NCBI RefSeq assembly: GCF_000212355.1
Contig: NC_015496.1
Span: 2,323,501-2,387,500 of the forward strand
Length of the DNA stretch: 64,000 nt
Reading direction: 5' to 3'
Source of the DNA: Dokdonia sp. 4H-3-7-5
Lineage (GTDB): Bacteria > Bacteroidota > Bacteroidia > Flavobacteriales > Flavobacteriaceae
The notes under the pieces were generated by a model. The model did no database searches. It saw nothing but the letters and a program-made list of their open reading frames with translations, and was not told the origin of the DNA. Both the position numbers and the translations under genes were made by a program. Positions 55,701 through 64,000 of this stretch are shown here, one piece after another. Position 1 is the stretch's first letter; every line of letters starts with the position of its first letter.

Positions 55701-56173
55701 AAACTATGAGAACCATTTGTTTCTAGTAGGCGTGCACTTCCTAATCTAAAACGTTGCCCCAGCGCATCTTCTCCTTTGGCAGTTAAATACCCAGCGTGAT
55801 TTGTTACAAAAGTTCTAAGACTTACATATATCAAATCATCTGCTTCTATAATGATCCCCTTTCCTTGTAGAGCGGAGTTGAGCTCGGTATTATCAACAAG
55901 TATTGGAGAATTGTTAAACACATCTATTTCGTAAAAATCTGTAGCGCCACTCCATATCTGATGGGTTGATAGAAGGGTTCCATTACCACTAGATATAGTT
56001 ACGTTAATTGGAGTAGTTGCATCACCATTTGGGGTAGACAAATAGATGGTTGCATTAGAAACACCCACTCGAGAATGTAGAGGTGGTATGTAATGAGTGT
56101 TGCCTAGTTGAGCACTAAGTGATATAAAGGAAAATAGAAATAATACAAGTAAAGAGTAATTTTTAATCTGCAT
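47663..56173 (-). CDS. Giant T9SS-exported repeat protein (adhesin-like), paralogue 2
   Basis: 2836-aa secreted protein. A signal peptide (about 1-21) is followed by an N-terminal region of ~490 residues resembling the IgGFc-binding protein N-terminal domain (YVSLRTFVTNHAGYLTAKG, then MATEDNTTIS), and an Ig-like stretch beginning near ICSQAGPIDLLERF. Nineteen ~100-residue CDDxxDGxxxFDLT repeats run from about 643 to 2578, then a PKD-like domain and a T9SS type B sorting domain (last ~91 residues). Residues ~1127-2836 are near-identical to paralogue 1; residues before that are only distantly similar, and the N-terminal domain is unrelated. The role is inferred as a surface adhesin or matrix protein. 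Confidence 0.9.
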   Translation of the reverse strand: MQIKNYSLLVLFLFSFISLSAQLGNTHYIPPLHSRVGVSNATIYLSTPNGDATTPINVTISSGNGTLLSTHQIWSGATDFYEIDVFNNSPILVDNTELNSALQGKGIIIEADDLIYVSLRTFVTNHAGYLTAKGEDALGQRFRLGSARLLETNGSHSFFASVMATEDNTTISFSDYDTANMIFENGLNPSTILNAGETFVVSGYSGTIANSEGFIGALLESDKPIVVNSGNLNGNFYQGQYANLFSDMLIDQIVDESSTGFEYMLIRGGGNDSSEVPLIIANHDNTDIYVNGNLVGTIANAGDFIYLESPSYYLPDANVQHRNMYVTTNDPSKTIYVYQMLAGRSGTNDDPFAGNGNNFPSATPGMNFIPPLSCFFQNTVDLIPAVREIYPGNFENFTGDILITSRVGNTVTVNGNTLDISTALANPGTPDWETYYVSGLNGDAQIIADGPIAAGLFGGFQSAGFAGYYSGFSVTPEDTTTDICSQAGPIDLLERFNGNPPSGGVWTPPLDSGTNIFDPITDPVSNPSLIYNYSAIGDCDPIDIDIAITLINNPSLDPINDIDACESYILTAPSTLSGNFLNAPQYFSGLQSDMTTTVIDWTVPITATTTIFVYDENFGGPDLCPEELSFTVTISDEAVANLVPTIRICDDITNDGIAIFDLETLTETTILGTQSETSFSITWHTTEQQAIDNVLSFSNPSAFETSSTTVYARIENNFNNSCFDTIAIPLFVDAQPTANAVTTQNICDDLSGDGLEIIDLTDLSSIVLGSQDASTFNIDYYPTNGDAISGTNIIADPTTFNVNGTDTITARIYNSDNNLCAQFTDITVNIIPQATAVHPGDYIVCDNSIDGSDTNGFANFDFLTLNSVILDGQNPSVFNVSYHANLNDATSNSNPLPSTFYNTDAGGQSITARVSNNQNDSCFAMTTFDIVVAPLPVIATPVLLSQCDTDTDGFALFNLTEAESLLSLNWQNETFTYFDSGNNPISFPTSYTNQTVNNESIFVTVTTSNGCILQGQINLEVDTSEIPDTFLLEYFECDTDNDGEAIFNFSDATAQILALFPVGQMLTVSYYETQQEAETEISSLNSIIDSYTNNLNLTDNSGNQNIWVRVDGDTANDCRGLGMHIQLTVTPNPTFLPSISSIETCSAVANAATFNLTQRIAEITGGDADLEVTFYESIATYTAAAPVAIASPASFSNSSNPQTIFYSLRSTSSTCTTFDTAMNFEIIVNQNPVAITPSELQVCDDDGVVDGFTTVDLSQKDAEITSGFNANLTVTYHLDAAGATTGDASIPDSTMFTTTSNPQIVGVRVTNNITGCFSTTSMSIRSFPVPVAVTPADYEACDDDNDGVFDFFVLSSRDAEITGGDPSLNVAYYLTQADADNAPVGQELDAAMYINNDPFEQIIFARVFNAIGCYDTTPLTLRVLNRPMPNENPTPFTLCDDNSDGLQIFDLSTQVVNILGSLDPATHSVEWFSSLASAEAGTPAIATPSAYTSNTATVFAVVTDTAQPTTTATFCSNIATLSLVVNPLPTPVQPAEYELCDDLESGSDTDEFASFDLRSRDDEITGGNDDWAVSYHLTQGDADAGAPALPDVYQNTVMANQTIFARVENIVTNCFETTTLTLVVNPLPSPTTIAAVEECDTMANDGDVDNDGDAIFDLTGQVTTDIINGETFMSLTFHETLASAELGSPSIATPAAYETASRTIYVRATDTDPATATQCYRVIELVLTVQPAPVLPAVIPDLTSCDDNEDGQALFDLTQNDAIVLGTQTTADVTLTYHETLASAEAVVGSASDMPVADPLNYLASAPTMPIWVRLENTTTGCTVVGTFNLNIAMIPAITPPGVFEECDSEGALVGTDTDGITSFDLTSLDTLITGGDTTLSVSYYESQADLDAGTTNAISTPTAYVNTGMSPQTIFILVTSDQAGMCGAQTTVDLQVNPLPVIGEPLPAAVACDEDNDGFGAFDLQQYNDDLLATVTNVALRFYETLDNASADTGAGQIDITVPYNNISGMTSLYVVAQDTDATTATSCTKIYEFELIVFPIPELPATLATLAACDDNNDLMEIIDLTQNESAIIGTQDPATLVITYHNTQADADLGINPIVNPTAYTATQITPLETIWVRLQVSDGSPNICAAIGSFQISVETPPTANPNGDELDLMICDDDTDTFTVFDLSVNQASLTGGDPLLTVTYYESLAALNAGTPIADPSAYTNILNPQTIQAVVSSPAGCSDGTTFNIEVLPLPTPNTNPDALEVCDTTTDIDTDGDGVIDAGSGSATDGFEVFDLTAAIAQIAGAEPVNITVYTELAFAEANPDDTTLAITDVTAFINTVTGNQTLYARVERDVPGDSDLDSDGNLCFVVVPFEVVVNPLPILAAAGPVDYTFCEEFDGDDAMGSVDLTTLADLAGLLAAPQVTSDFMITYHELEVQAAANAAALSSPYTVADNQELFVRIENATTGCVNFTSIIFTVESRPEVFPAFNIVQCADDFGVNIAPEQSTATFDLTQQNAVITGNVAVTSVSYYTSLADAQAMTNAIATPSAFENTTNPQVIYARAVNTASSCESSTIESFEIFVQPLPYTNLTQEGGQICVDEITGEALNPFIIDGTVESPQIGVTYSYAWTRDGALVSLNPEVTIDAAGTYQVMITATYGDGTSCDYVAEAVYSAESAPVFEAVVVESSFNNSGLYTVEVINVTGADVASAYEFAIDDGPFQSSTTFTGVTPGTHTVFGRLASGNCSVSEVEIGIIDYPRFFTPNADGFHDTWNIIGLGVAPNLNAKIFIFDRYGKLLKQISPVGAGWDGTFNGQPMPSNDYWFRVEFTEVDELGTQRTVNGHFTLKR
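51735..51749. repeat. Degenerate iterated palindrome (GCTTCCGCGGAAGCG)
   Basis: Variant with a CCGCGG centre, read as ASAEA in giant gene 2. The same site in giant gene 1 is 24554-24568. Confidence 0.65.
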
Positions 56174-56340
56174 AGCCTTCAGTTGGATGCTGTGAAGCCT
56201 TTAAAAATAACAATATAATTGGCTAACTGACTCTTTGCAAGACTTAAAATTATGATTATTGATACATAGCTTTACTGTAAGATTTAGCGAAAATTGAATT
56301 ACTCAGTATTACTAGTGAATGTTATAGAAGTTTTTTAAAA

Positions 56341-56373
56341 CAAAAAGTCCTGCTCTTTGAGCAGGACTTTTTA
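56341..56373 (-). terminator. Rho-independent terminator of the thrS-infC-rpmI-rplT operon
   Basis: AAGTCCTGCTC-AAA-GAGCAGGACTT hairpin followed on the minus strand by TTTTTGTTTT, 36 nt past the rplT stop. Confidence 0.93.
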
Positions 56374-56408
56374 ATAAGTGAGATGTATTATTAAATGAGG
56401 CTCGCGCC

Positions 56409-56753
56409 TTACTTTACTTTATTGATTACTGCTTCAAACGCTTCTGGGTGGTTCATAGCAAGATCTGCAAGCACCTTACGGTTAAGCTCGATTCCATTTG
56501 CTTTTACTTTCCCCATAAACTGAGAATAAGACATACCGTGCATACGAGCACCCGCATTAATACGAGTAATCCATAATGAACGGAAATTTCTTTTATTCTG
56601 ACGACGGTCTCTATATGCATAAGACATTGCTTTGTCTACTGCATTTTTTGCTACTGTCCAAACGTTTTTACGTCTTCCAAAGTAACCTTTGGCTTGCTTC
56701 ATCACCTTTTTTCTACGGGCTCTTTTAGCAACTGAATTTACTGATCTAGGCAT
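56409..56753 (-). CDS. rplT: 50S ribosomal protein L20
   Basis: 114-aa rRNA-binding protein needed for early 50S assembly. It begins [20 protein letters not shown], continues [14 protein letters not shown] and has the conserved [13 protein letters not shown] near residue 57. It is the last gene of the infC-rpmI-rplT unit, followed by a strong terminator. In other bacteria L20 represses its own operon; I see no clear L20-binding mimic here. Confidence 0.98.
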   Translation of the reverse strand: MPRSVNSVAKRARRKKVMKQAKGYFGRRKNVWTVAKNAVDKAMSYAYRDRRQNKRNFRSLWITRINAGARMHGMSYSQFMGKVKANGIELNRKVLADLAMNHPEAFEAVINKVK

Positions 56754-56872
56754 AATTTAATGTGTTTTTGTAGCAGGCGGTACACGCTGTATACTCTTTT
56801 GTTCTCTCTCTTAAGCGGAGAGAAGGCCATACTCCAGGGTTTAAAAATATTTGTTTTAACCGGTTAAACGGA

Positions 56873-57070
56873 TTACTTAAGATTAAGCATCAATTTAACA
56901 TTACTCGTATCTGCATCGTGCACAAGGCCATCATGCGTTAACGCAAGCTTACGCTTTTTAGATTTTTTAGTCAAAATGTGACTCTTAAAAGCGTGCTTTC
57001 TTTTGATTTTACCAGTTCCGGTAAGCTTGAAACGCTTCTTAGCACTGGATTTTGTTTTCATTTTAGGCAT
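56873..57070 (-). CDS. rpmI: 50S ribosomal protein L35
   Basis: 65-aa basic ribosomal protein. It starts [20 protein letters not shown] and contains [19 protein letters not shown], which together are diagnostic. Length is normal. It lies between infC and rplT as in most bacteria, with 118- and 119-nt gaps on either side. Confidence 0.98.
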   Translation of the reverse strand: MPKMKTKSSAKKRFKLTGTGKIKRKHAFKSHILTKKSKKRKLALTHDGLVHDADTSNVKLMLNLK

Positions 57071-57110
57071 CTGTTCCTATTTTTTAAATTATCTCACTTA
57101 TTTTCTTACT

Positions 57111-57144
57111 AAACCCTCCTGACTCAAAAGAGTAGGAGGGTTTT
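57111..57144 (-). other. Intra-operon hairpin between infC and rpmI
   Basis: CCCTCCTACTC pairs with GAGTCAGGAGGG (one bulge) around TTTT on the minus strand. The following TTTAG is too short for an efficient terminator, so partial attenuation or RNA processing is more likely. Confidence 0.5.
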
Positions 57145-57188
57145 ATGTCTAGCTGCTATATACTAACAACTTATGCTTGTAGGCAAGC

Positions 57189-57743
57189 TTATTTTTTCTT
57201 AGGAGCGATGAACATTGTCATACGCTTTCCTTCTAGTCTCGGGAGTTGTTCTACTTTTCCTAATTCTTCTAGCTCTTGTGCTAGCCTTAGAAGTAGTATT
57301 TCTCCTTGATCCTTATAGATGATAGAACGACCTTTAAAGAATACATAAGCTTTAAGTTTTGCTCCTTCTTTAAGGAACTTTTCAGCATGCTTCTTTTTAA
57401 ATTCGTAATCGTGATCGTCTGTCTGCGGACCAAAACGTATTTCTTTGATAATCACTTTTGAGGCTTTTGCCTTCATTACCTTCTCGCGCTTCTTTTGCTC
57501 ATATACAAACTTTTTATAGTCTATAATTTTACAAACCGGCGGTGCGGCATTAGGTGATATCTCTACAAGATCTAGCTCTAATTCTGCAGCTAATGCTTGT
57601 GCTTTTTGGATAGGGTAAATCCCTACTTCCACGTTCTCTCCCACGAGTCGTACTTCTTTGGCACGAATCTTTTGGTTGATTTTGTGTTGGTCTTCCTTAA
57701 TGATCCTAGCAGGACCTCTCGATCTTTTTCTACGTATTGCTAT
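57189..57743 (-). CDS. infC: Translation initiation factor IF-3, probable AUA start
   Basis: Binds the 30S subunit and proofreads start-codon selection. A conventional start (GTG at 57644) gives 151 aa and would lose the N-terminal domain start. The frame remains open upstream through [20 protein letters not shown] and back to [13 protein letters not shown], ending at an in-frame stop just before it. The homologous flavobacterial N-terminus, as I recall, is MAIRR, so the likely start is ATA at 57743, giving 184 aa, the normal IF-3 length. Rare start codons on infC are a known device for autoregulation. The C-terminal [16 protein letters not shown] is typical. Confidence 0.9.
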   Translation of the reverse strand: MAIRRKRSRGPARIIKEDQHKINQKIRAKEVRLVGENVEVGIYPIQKAQALAAELELDLVEISPNAAPPVCKIIDYKKFVYEQKKREKVMKAKASKVIIKEIRFGPQTDDHDYEFKKKHAEKFLKEGAKLKAYVFFKGRSIIYKDQGEILLLRLAQELEELGKVEQLPRLEGKRMTMFIAPKKK

Positions 57744-57760
57744 GGCGTTTCTATTTTAAA

Positions 57761-59707
57761 TTAAACTTCAAATGTTTTTATTGTGGATGCTATCTCGGCG
57801 TTTACCATTTTCGCGAAAGCGTCTATAGTCATACTACCTAAATCCTCACCACCATGTCTTCTTACAGATATTGTGCCATCATTTTCTTCTTGCTCTCCTA
57901 TGATAATCATAAACGGAAGTTTTTGCATTTCTGCTTCCCGTATTTTCTTACCCATAGTCTCACCGCGGTTATCTATAATAGCGCGAATTTCGTGATTTTC
58001 AAGCAAAGTTAAAACATTCTGAGCATATTTCTCGTATTTCTCACTCAATGTCAAAATAGTGGCCTGCTGTGGCATTAACCAAAGTGGGAAGTTTCCTCCC
58101 GTGTGCTCTAGTAAAATTGCGATAAAACGCTCCATACTTCCAAAGGGTGCACGGTGAATCATCACAGGGCGATGCATTTCATTATCACTACCTTTGTATT
58201 GCAATTCAAAACGTTCTGGCAAGTTGTAATCTACTTGTATGGTGCCTAGTTGCCAGCTACGACCAAGAGCATCCTTAACCATAAAGTCAAGCTTTGGTCC
58301 GTAAAAAGCTGCTTCACCAGTTTCAACAACATAGTTAAGTCCTTTAGCTTTGGCAGCATTAAGGATAGCGTTTTCTGCTTTCACCCAGTTCTCATCTGCT
58401 CCTATATATTTTTCTGGTTTTTCTGGGTCACGTAAAGAAACTTGCGCTGTAAAGTTTTCAAAACCTAGAGATCCAAATACATAAAGCACTAAGTCTATAA
58501 CTTTCATAAACTCTTCATCCAGTTGATCTGGCGTACAGAATATATGTGCATCATCTTGAGTAAAACCACGTACACGAGTTAGTCCGTGAAGTTCGCCAGA
58601 TTGCTCATAGCGGTATACAGTCCCAAATTCTGCAAAACGTTTAGGTAGTTCCTTGTAACTCCAAGGGCGGCTATTATATATCTCACAGTGATGAGGGCAG
58701 TTCATAGGTTTAAGTAAAAACTCTTCCCCTTCGTTAGGTGTAAGTATAGGTTGGAAGCTATCTGCACCGTATTTTTCATAGTGACCAGATGTTTCATAAA
58801 GTTCCTTTTGTCCTATATGTGGAGATACTACCATCTCATAGCCTTGCTTTTTCTGTGCAGCCTTAAGAAAGTTTTCAAGACGCTCACGTAGCGCAGCTCC
58901 TTTAGGTAACCATAATGGTAGACCTTGACCCACGCGTTGAGAAAAAGTAAAAAGTTCAAGCTCTTTACCTAGTTTTCTGTGATCGCGTTTTTTTGCTTCT
59001 TCTATTAATTCTAAGTACTCCTTGAGATCTTTTTGTTTTGGGAACGATGTTCCATAAACACGAGTAAGTTGTGGTTTGTTCTCATCACCTCTCCAGTAAG
59101 CTCCGGCAACACTCATTATCTTTACAGCCTTGATGATTCCTGTATTCGGAATGTGACCACCACGGCATAAGTCTGTAAAATCATCATGATCACAGAAGGT
59201 GATTGTTCCATCTTCTAGGTTCTCGATAAGTTCTACCTTAAACTCGTTGCCTTCTGCTTTGTATTTATCTAGAGCCTCTTGCTTAGTGACAGAGCGCAAG
59301 CTAAAATCGTGTTTACCTCTAGCGATTTCAAGCATTTTGTCTTCTATAGACTTAAAATCCTTGTCAGATATAGTTTGGTCACCTAGATCAACATCATAAT
59401 AGAAGCCATTTTCGATGGCTGGTCCTATAGTAAGTTTTGCTCCAGGATATAATTTTAAAATTGCTTGAGCCAGTACGTGTGAAGAAGAGTGACGAAAAGC
59501 TGTCTTTCCTTCATCATCATTCCAGGTAAAAAGTGTGATCGAACCATCTTCGGTAAGTGGGGTAGAGGTCTCAACCGTTTGCCCGTTAAATTTTGCCGAA
59601 ATTACATTACGCGCCAGTCCTTCACTGATGCTCTTTGCGACGTCCATAGGAGTAGCTCCCTTGTCCATCTGTTTTACATTGCCATCTGGCAAAGTGATAT
59701 TGATCAT
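57761..59707 (-). CDS. thrS: Threonyl-tRNA synthetase
   Basis: 648-aa class II synthetase charging tRNA-Thr. An N-terminal TGS domain (1-60) precedes the editing domain, with HSSSHVLAQAI near residue 73 and CRGGHIPNTG near 181. The catalytic core has motif 2-type TRVRGFTQDDAHIF near 378, zinc-binding MNCPHHCEIY near 337 and motif 3 IHRAPFGSMERF near 520. The C-terminal anticodon-binding domain is complete. A half palindrome (57808-57821) encodes AFAK near the C-terminus. A good promoter is upstream, and infC follows after 17 nt. Confidence 0.98.
   Translation of the reverse strand: MINITLPDGNVKQMDKGATPMDVAKSISEGLARNVISAKFNGQTVETSTPLTEDGSITLFTWNDDEGKTAFRHSSSHVLAQAILKLYPGAKLTIGPAIENGFYYDVDLGDQTISDKDFKSIEDKMLEIARGKHDFSLRSVTKQEALDKYKAEGNEFKVELIENLEDGTITFCDHDDFTDLCRGGHIPNTGIIKAVKIMSVAGAYWRGDENKPQLTRVYGTSFPKQKDLKEYLELIEEAKKRDHRKLGKELELFTFSQRVGQGLPLWLPKGAALRERLENFLKAAQKKQGYEMVVSPHIGQKELYETSGHYEKYGADSFQPILTPNEGEEFLLKPMNCPHHCEIYNSRPWSYKELPKRFAEFGTVYRYEQSGELHGLTRVRGFTQDDAHIFCTPDQLDEEFMKVIDLVLYVFGSLGFENFTAQVSLRDPEKPEKYIGADENWVKAENAILNAAKAKGLNYVVETGEAAFYGPKLDFMVKDALGRSWQLGTIQVDYNLPERFELQYKGSDNEMHRPVMIHRAPFGSMERFIAILLEHTGGNFPLWLMPQQATILTLSEKYEKYAQNVLTLLENHEIRAIIDNRGETMGKKIREAEMQKLPFMIIIGEQEENDGTISVRRHGGEDLGSMTIDAFAKMVNAEIASTIKTFEV
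57808..57821. repeat. Partial iterated palindrome (TTTTCGCGAAAGCG)
   Basis: Left arm degenerate. It lies inside thrS, read as AFAKM. Confidence 0.7.
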
Positions 59708-59727
59708 AGTTCGATTGTTTAAAGGCG

Positions 59728-59758
59728 CAAAGATAGTATCTTCAATGAAGGTTTACAA
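59728..59758 (-). promoter_or_regulatory. Bacteroidota-type promoter of thrS-infC-rpmI-rplT
   Basis: On the minus strand TTG (59756-59758), a 20-nt spacer and TATCTTTG (59728-59735), 20 nt upstream of the thrS ATG. Confidence 0.65.
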
Positions 59759-59805
59759 TATATATTACATTCTGTTTGACTATATAATAAGGAGAAAGAT
59801 TGTTT

Positions 59806-59818
59806 CGCTTTCGCGAAA
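59806..59818. repeat. Partial iterated palindrome (CGCTTTCGCGAAA), intergenic
   Basis: Right arm lost after GAAA. It lies between thrS and the rRNA operon promoters. Confidence 0.75.
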
Positions 59819-59920
59819 ATTTAAAATACAATAACTGCTTTGTTTTCATTTGATTAGGGGTTTTTGGGTGGTTTTAGGAGGTCTATTTTGAGATAATTTT
59901 AAATATTTTGATATTTATTC

Positions 59921-59950
59921 TTGTCAGATTAGAACTTCGGTGTATCTTTG
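59921..59950 (+). promoter_or_regulatory. rRNA operon promoter P1
   Basis: TTG (59921-59923), 19 nt, TATCTTTG (59943-59950), followed by CCACCCGCTTA. A CCGCTT/AAGCGG hairpin (59955-59972) with a T-rich tail comes directly after. Confidence 0.6.
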
Positions 59951-60036
59951 CCACCCGCTTAACAGCAAGCGGTTGTTCTTTTAAATGTCTTTAAAAAGTT
60001 TGTTTTTATTTCTTCAAATTATTTTTAAAAAGATAG

Positions 60037-60066
60037 TTTGTAATTAGGAAAAAGGTTGTAGTTTTG
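60037..60066 (+). promoter_or_regulatory. rRNA operon promoter P2
   Basis: TTTG (60037-60040), 18 nt, TAGTTTTG (60059-60066), followed by CAGCCGCTAA. It is a full match to the Bacteroidota consensus. Confidence 0.7.
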
Positions 60067-60168
60067 CAGCCGCTAACAAATGGAGGTTATTTGGGAGTTA
60101 TGTTCATTGCGATTGTTGCTTGATTTTAGAGGTTGAAAATTAAATTTTCGATTATTTTTGAGATTAAG

Positions 60169-60198
60169 TTGTGAGTTTAAAAAACAGTTGTATATTTG
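60169..60198 (+). promoter_or_regulatory. rRNA operon promoter P3
   Basis: TTG (60169-60171), 19 nt, TATATTTG (60191-60198), followed by CACCCGCTTAG, which resembles the start of the P1 transcript. Confidence 0.7.
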
Positions 60199-60464
60199 CA
60201 CCCGCTTAGAGAAACAGTAATATATCTAGCGAAGTTCAAAAGTTTTTATTGAGATGTTTTGGAAGATTAGTTATTCTAATTTGAGGTTCGAATCCTTAGC
60301 ATTTGCAAGAGTTTTCTGCTATTAATAGTGGTAGAGAAAGTTCATTGATTTATTGAATTGACAGCGCGTATTAATACCTTCGGGTATTATTACAAAGAAT
60401 TTGAAAACTAGAAGTTTATTATTGACCAGATATTTCGAGTCGTGAGGAGTTAAATTTATTTACA

Positions 60465-61997
<1,533 letters not shown>

Positions 61998-62207
61998 AGA
62001 GCTTGTCCCTGTTATTGTGCGTTATGTATTTATATGTAACAATACCAGTAATACACAGCAAACGACTTACGACCGAAAGGTCAAAATAGGTTTTAGTTTT
62101 CAATAGCTGTCGATTTAATTTTAATAAACAAGTAAATAGTAGTTAGACTTTAGTATTGAGTTTTTTACTTAAGACTATTACTTAACAACTATAGATTGTT
62201 TAATTAC

Positions 62208-62281
62208 AGTCTCATAGCTCAGCTGGTTAGAGCGCTACACTGATAATGTAGAGGTCGGCAGTTCGAGTCTGCCTGAGACTA
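62208..62281 (+). tRNA. tRNA-Ile (GAT)
   Basis: 74 nt. The acceptor stem AGTCTCA/TGAGACT, anticodon loop CTGATAA with anticodon GAT and T-loop TTCGAGT are clear. The CCA end is not encoded. It lies in the 16S-23S spacer. Confidence 0.95.
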
Positions 62282-62330
62282 CTAATTAATAAGTAGACAT
62301 ATTTTAAAAGATGTGTTTAATTGTTAGTTA

Positions 62331-62345
62331 CGCTTTCGCGAAAGC
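62331..62345. repeat. Iterated palindrome copy (15 of 16) in the rRNA spacer
   Basis: Located between tRNA-Ile and tRNA-Ala inside the rRNA operon transcript. Confidence 0.92.
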
Positions 62346-62455
62346 TTAATAAATCGCGATGTTCATTTTATTGCATTTTGAAGGAAATTTTAGAAGTTGA
62401 GAATCATTACTTCGTCATTCGAAAACTGATGTCATCATCGGAATTTCATAAAAAT

Positions 62456-62532
62456 GGGGGATTAGCTCAGCTGGCTAGAGCGCCTGCCTTGCACGCAGGA
62501 GGTCATCGGTTCGACTCCGATATTCTCCACCA
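62456..62532 (+). tRNA. tRNA-Ala (TGC)
   Basis: Acceptor GGGGGAT/ATTCTCC (two G-U pairs), anticodon loop CTTGCAC with TGC, T-loop TTCGACT, and an encoded CCA at 62530-62532. Confidence 0.95.
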
Positions 62533-62810
62533 AGATAGTTACTTTATAGTAATTATCATCCTTAGGTATAAAGGATATAGTTTTTAAAAACACAGGATTC
62601 ACGAAAGTGCAATACGTTTTTATTTACATAGATTTTATACTGATTATGGGAAAACGTTCATTGACATATTGGGAAATAATTAAAGAATACGAGAAGTCGT
62701 ATGTAACCTAGCCGGTTATATACGCAAGAATATGAATATAATATGATTAACTCATTATAATATAAAGGTTTATGTATTTTATACATAAGCCCTTAAAAGA
62801 GCAATAAGTA

Positions 62811-64000
<1,190 letters not shown>

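Overview
The window is a chromosomal segment from a marine-type member of the Flavobacteriaceae (Bacteroidota). The evidence is low-GC coding sequence, Bacteroidota promoter boxes (TTG, about 19 nt, TAnnTTTG), type IX secretion (T9SS) type B sorting domains, a GldI homologue and flavobacterial gene neighbourhoods such as folP/DUF1599 and thrS-infC-rpmI-rplT. An abundant palindrome, CGCTTTCGCGAAAGCG, makes me think of Dokdonia or a close relative; that is a recollection, not a search result. I see no transposase, phage, CRISPR array or plasmid function.

Layout. (1) 1-9015: a tightly overlapping plus-strand surface-polysaccharide operon with two GT2 and three GT4 glycosyltransferases, a hexapeptide acyltransferase, an O-antigen ligase/polymerase-like membrane protein and a polyprenyl-phosphate sugar-1-phosphate transferase that would start the glycan. 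(2) 9018-20242: minus-strand metabolic and housekeeping genes: a DUF4105 protein, a small secreted protein, sucC, clpS, prmA, an S8 protease overlapping a tail-fibre-like lipoprotein, tpiA, an orphan DppB-like permease, a DoxX/DUF6624 fusion and DUF1599. folP diverges from them at 20535. (3) 21495-28640: a giant secreted repeat protein (2381 aa). (4) 28806-37988: ftsE, then a second polysaccharide cluster with glycosyltransferases, FdtA- and FdtB-like amino-sugar enzymes, an acyltransferase, a flippase and a FemAB-like acyltransferase in mixed orientations. (5) 38213-47358: typA, ndk, nrnA-gldI-PPIase, pepD, pssA and a PorV-like outer-membrane protein. (6) 47663-56173: a second giant repeat protein (2836 aa) on the opposite strand. 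(7) 56409-59707: thrS-infC-rpmI-rplT. (8) 59900-64000: an rRNA operon with three tandem promoters, 16S, tRNA-Ile, tRNA-Ala and a partial 23S.

The most notable structure is the pair of giant genes. Their 3' 5133 bp form an inverted repeat of equal arm length and about 98% protein identity, with arms about 19 kb apart. Upstream of a sharp boundary the two proteins remain collinear but are only distantly similar. This is the expected signature of gene conversion between old paralogues, and the arms could also support inversion of the intervening block, which carries the second polysaccharide cluster. The second notable structure is the 16-bp palindrome, with twelve copies of at least 15/16 plus about ten degenerate ones in 64 kb, in genes, spacers and the rRNA operon.

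Together the window encodes surface building: two polysaccharide clusters, two T9SS-exported adhesin-like giants, a PorV-like T9SS component and GldI. Function statements for the giants and glycosyltransferases are family-level inferences; acceptor and donor specificities cannot be read from sequence.
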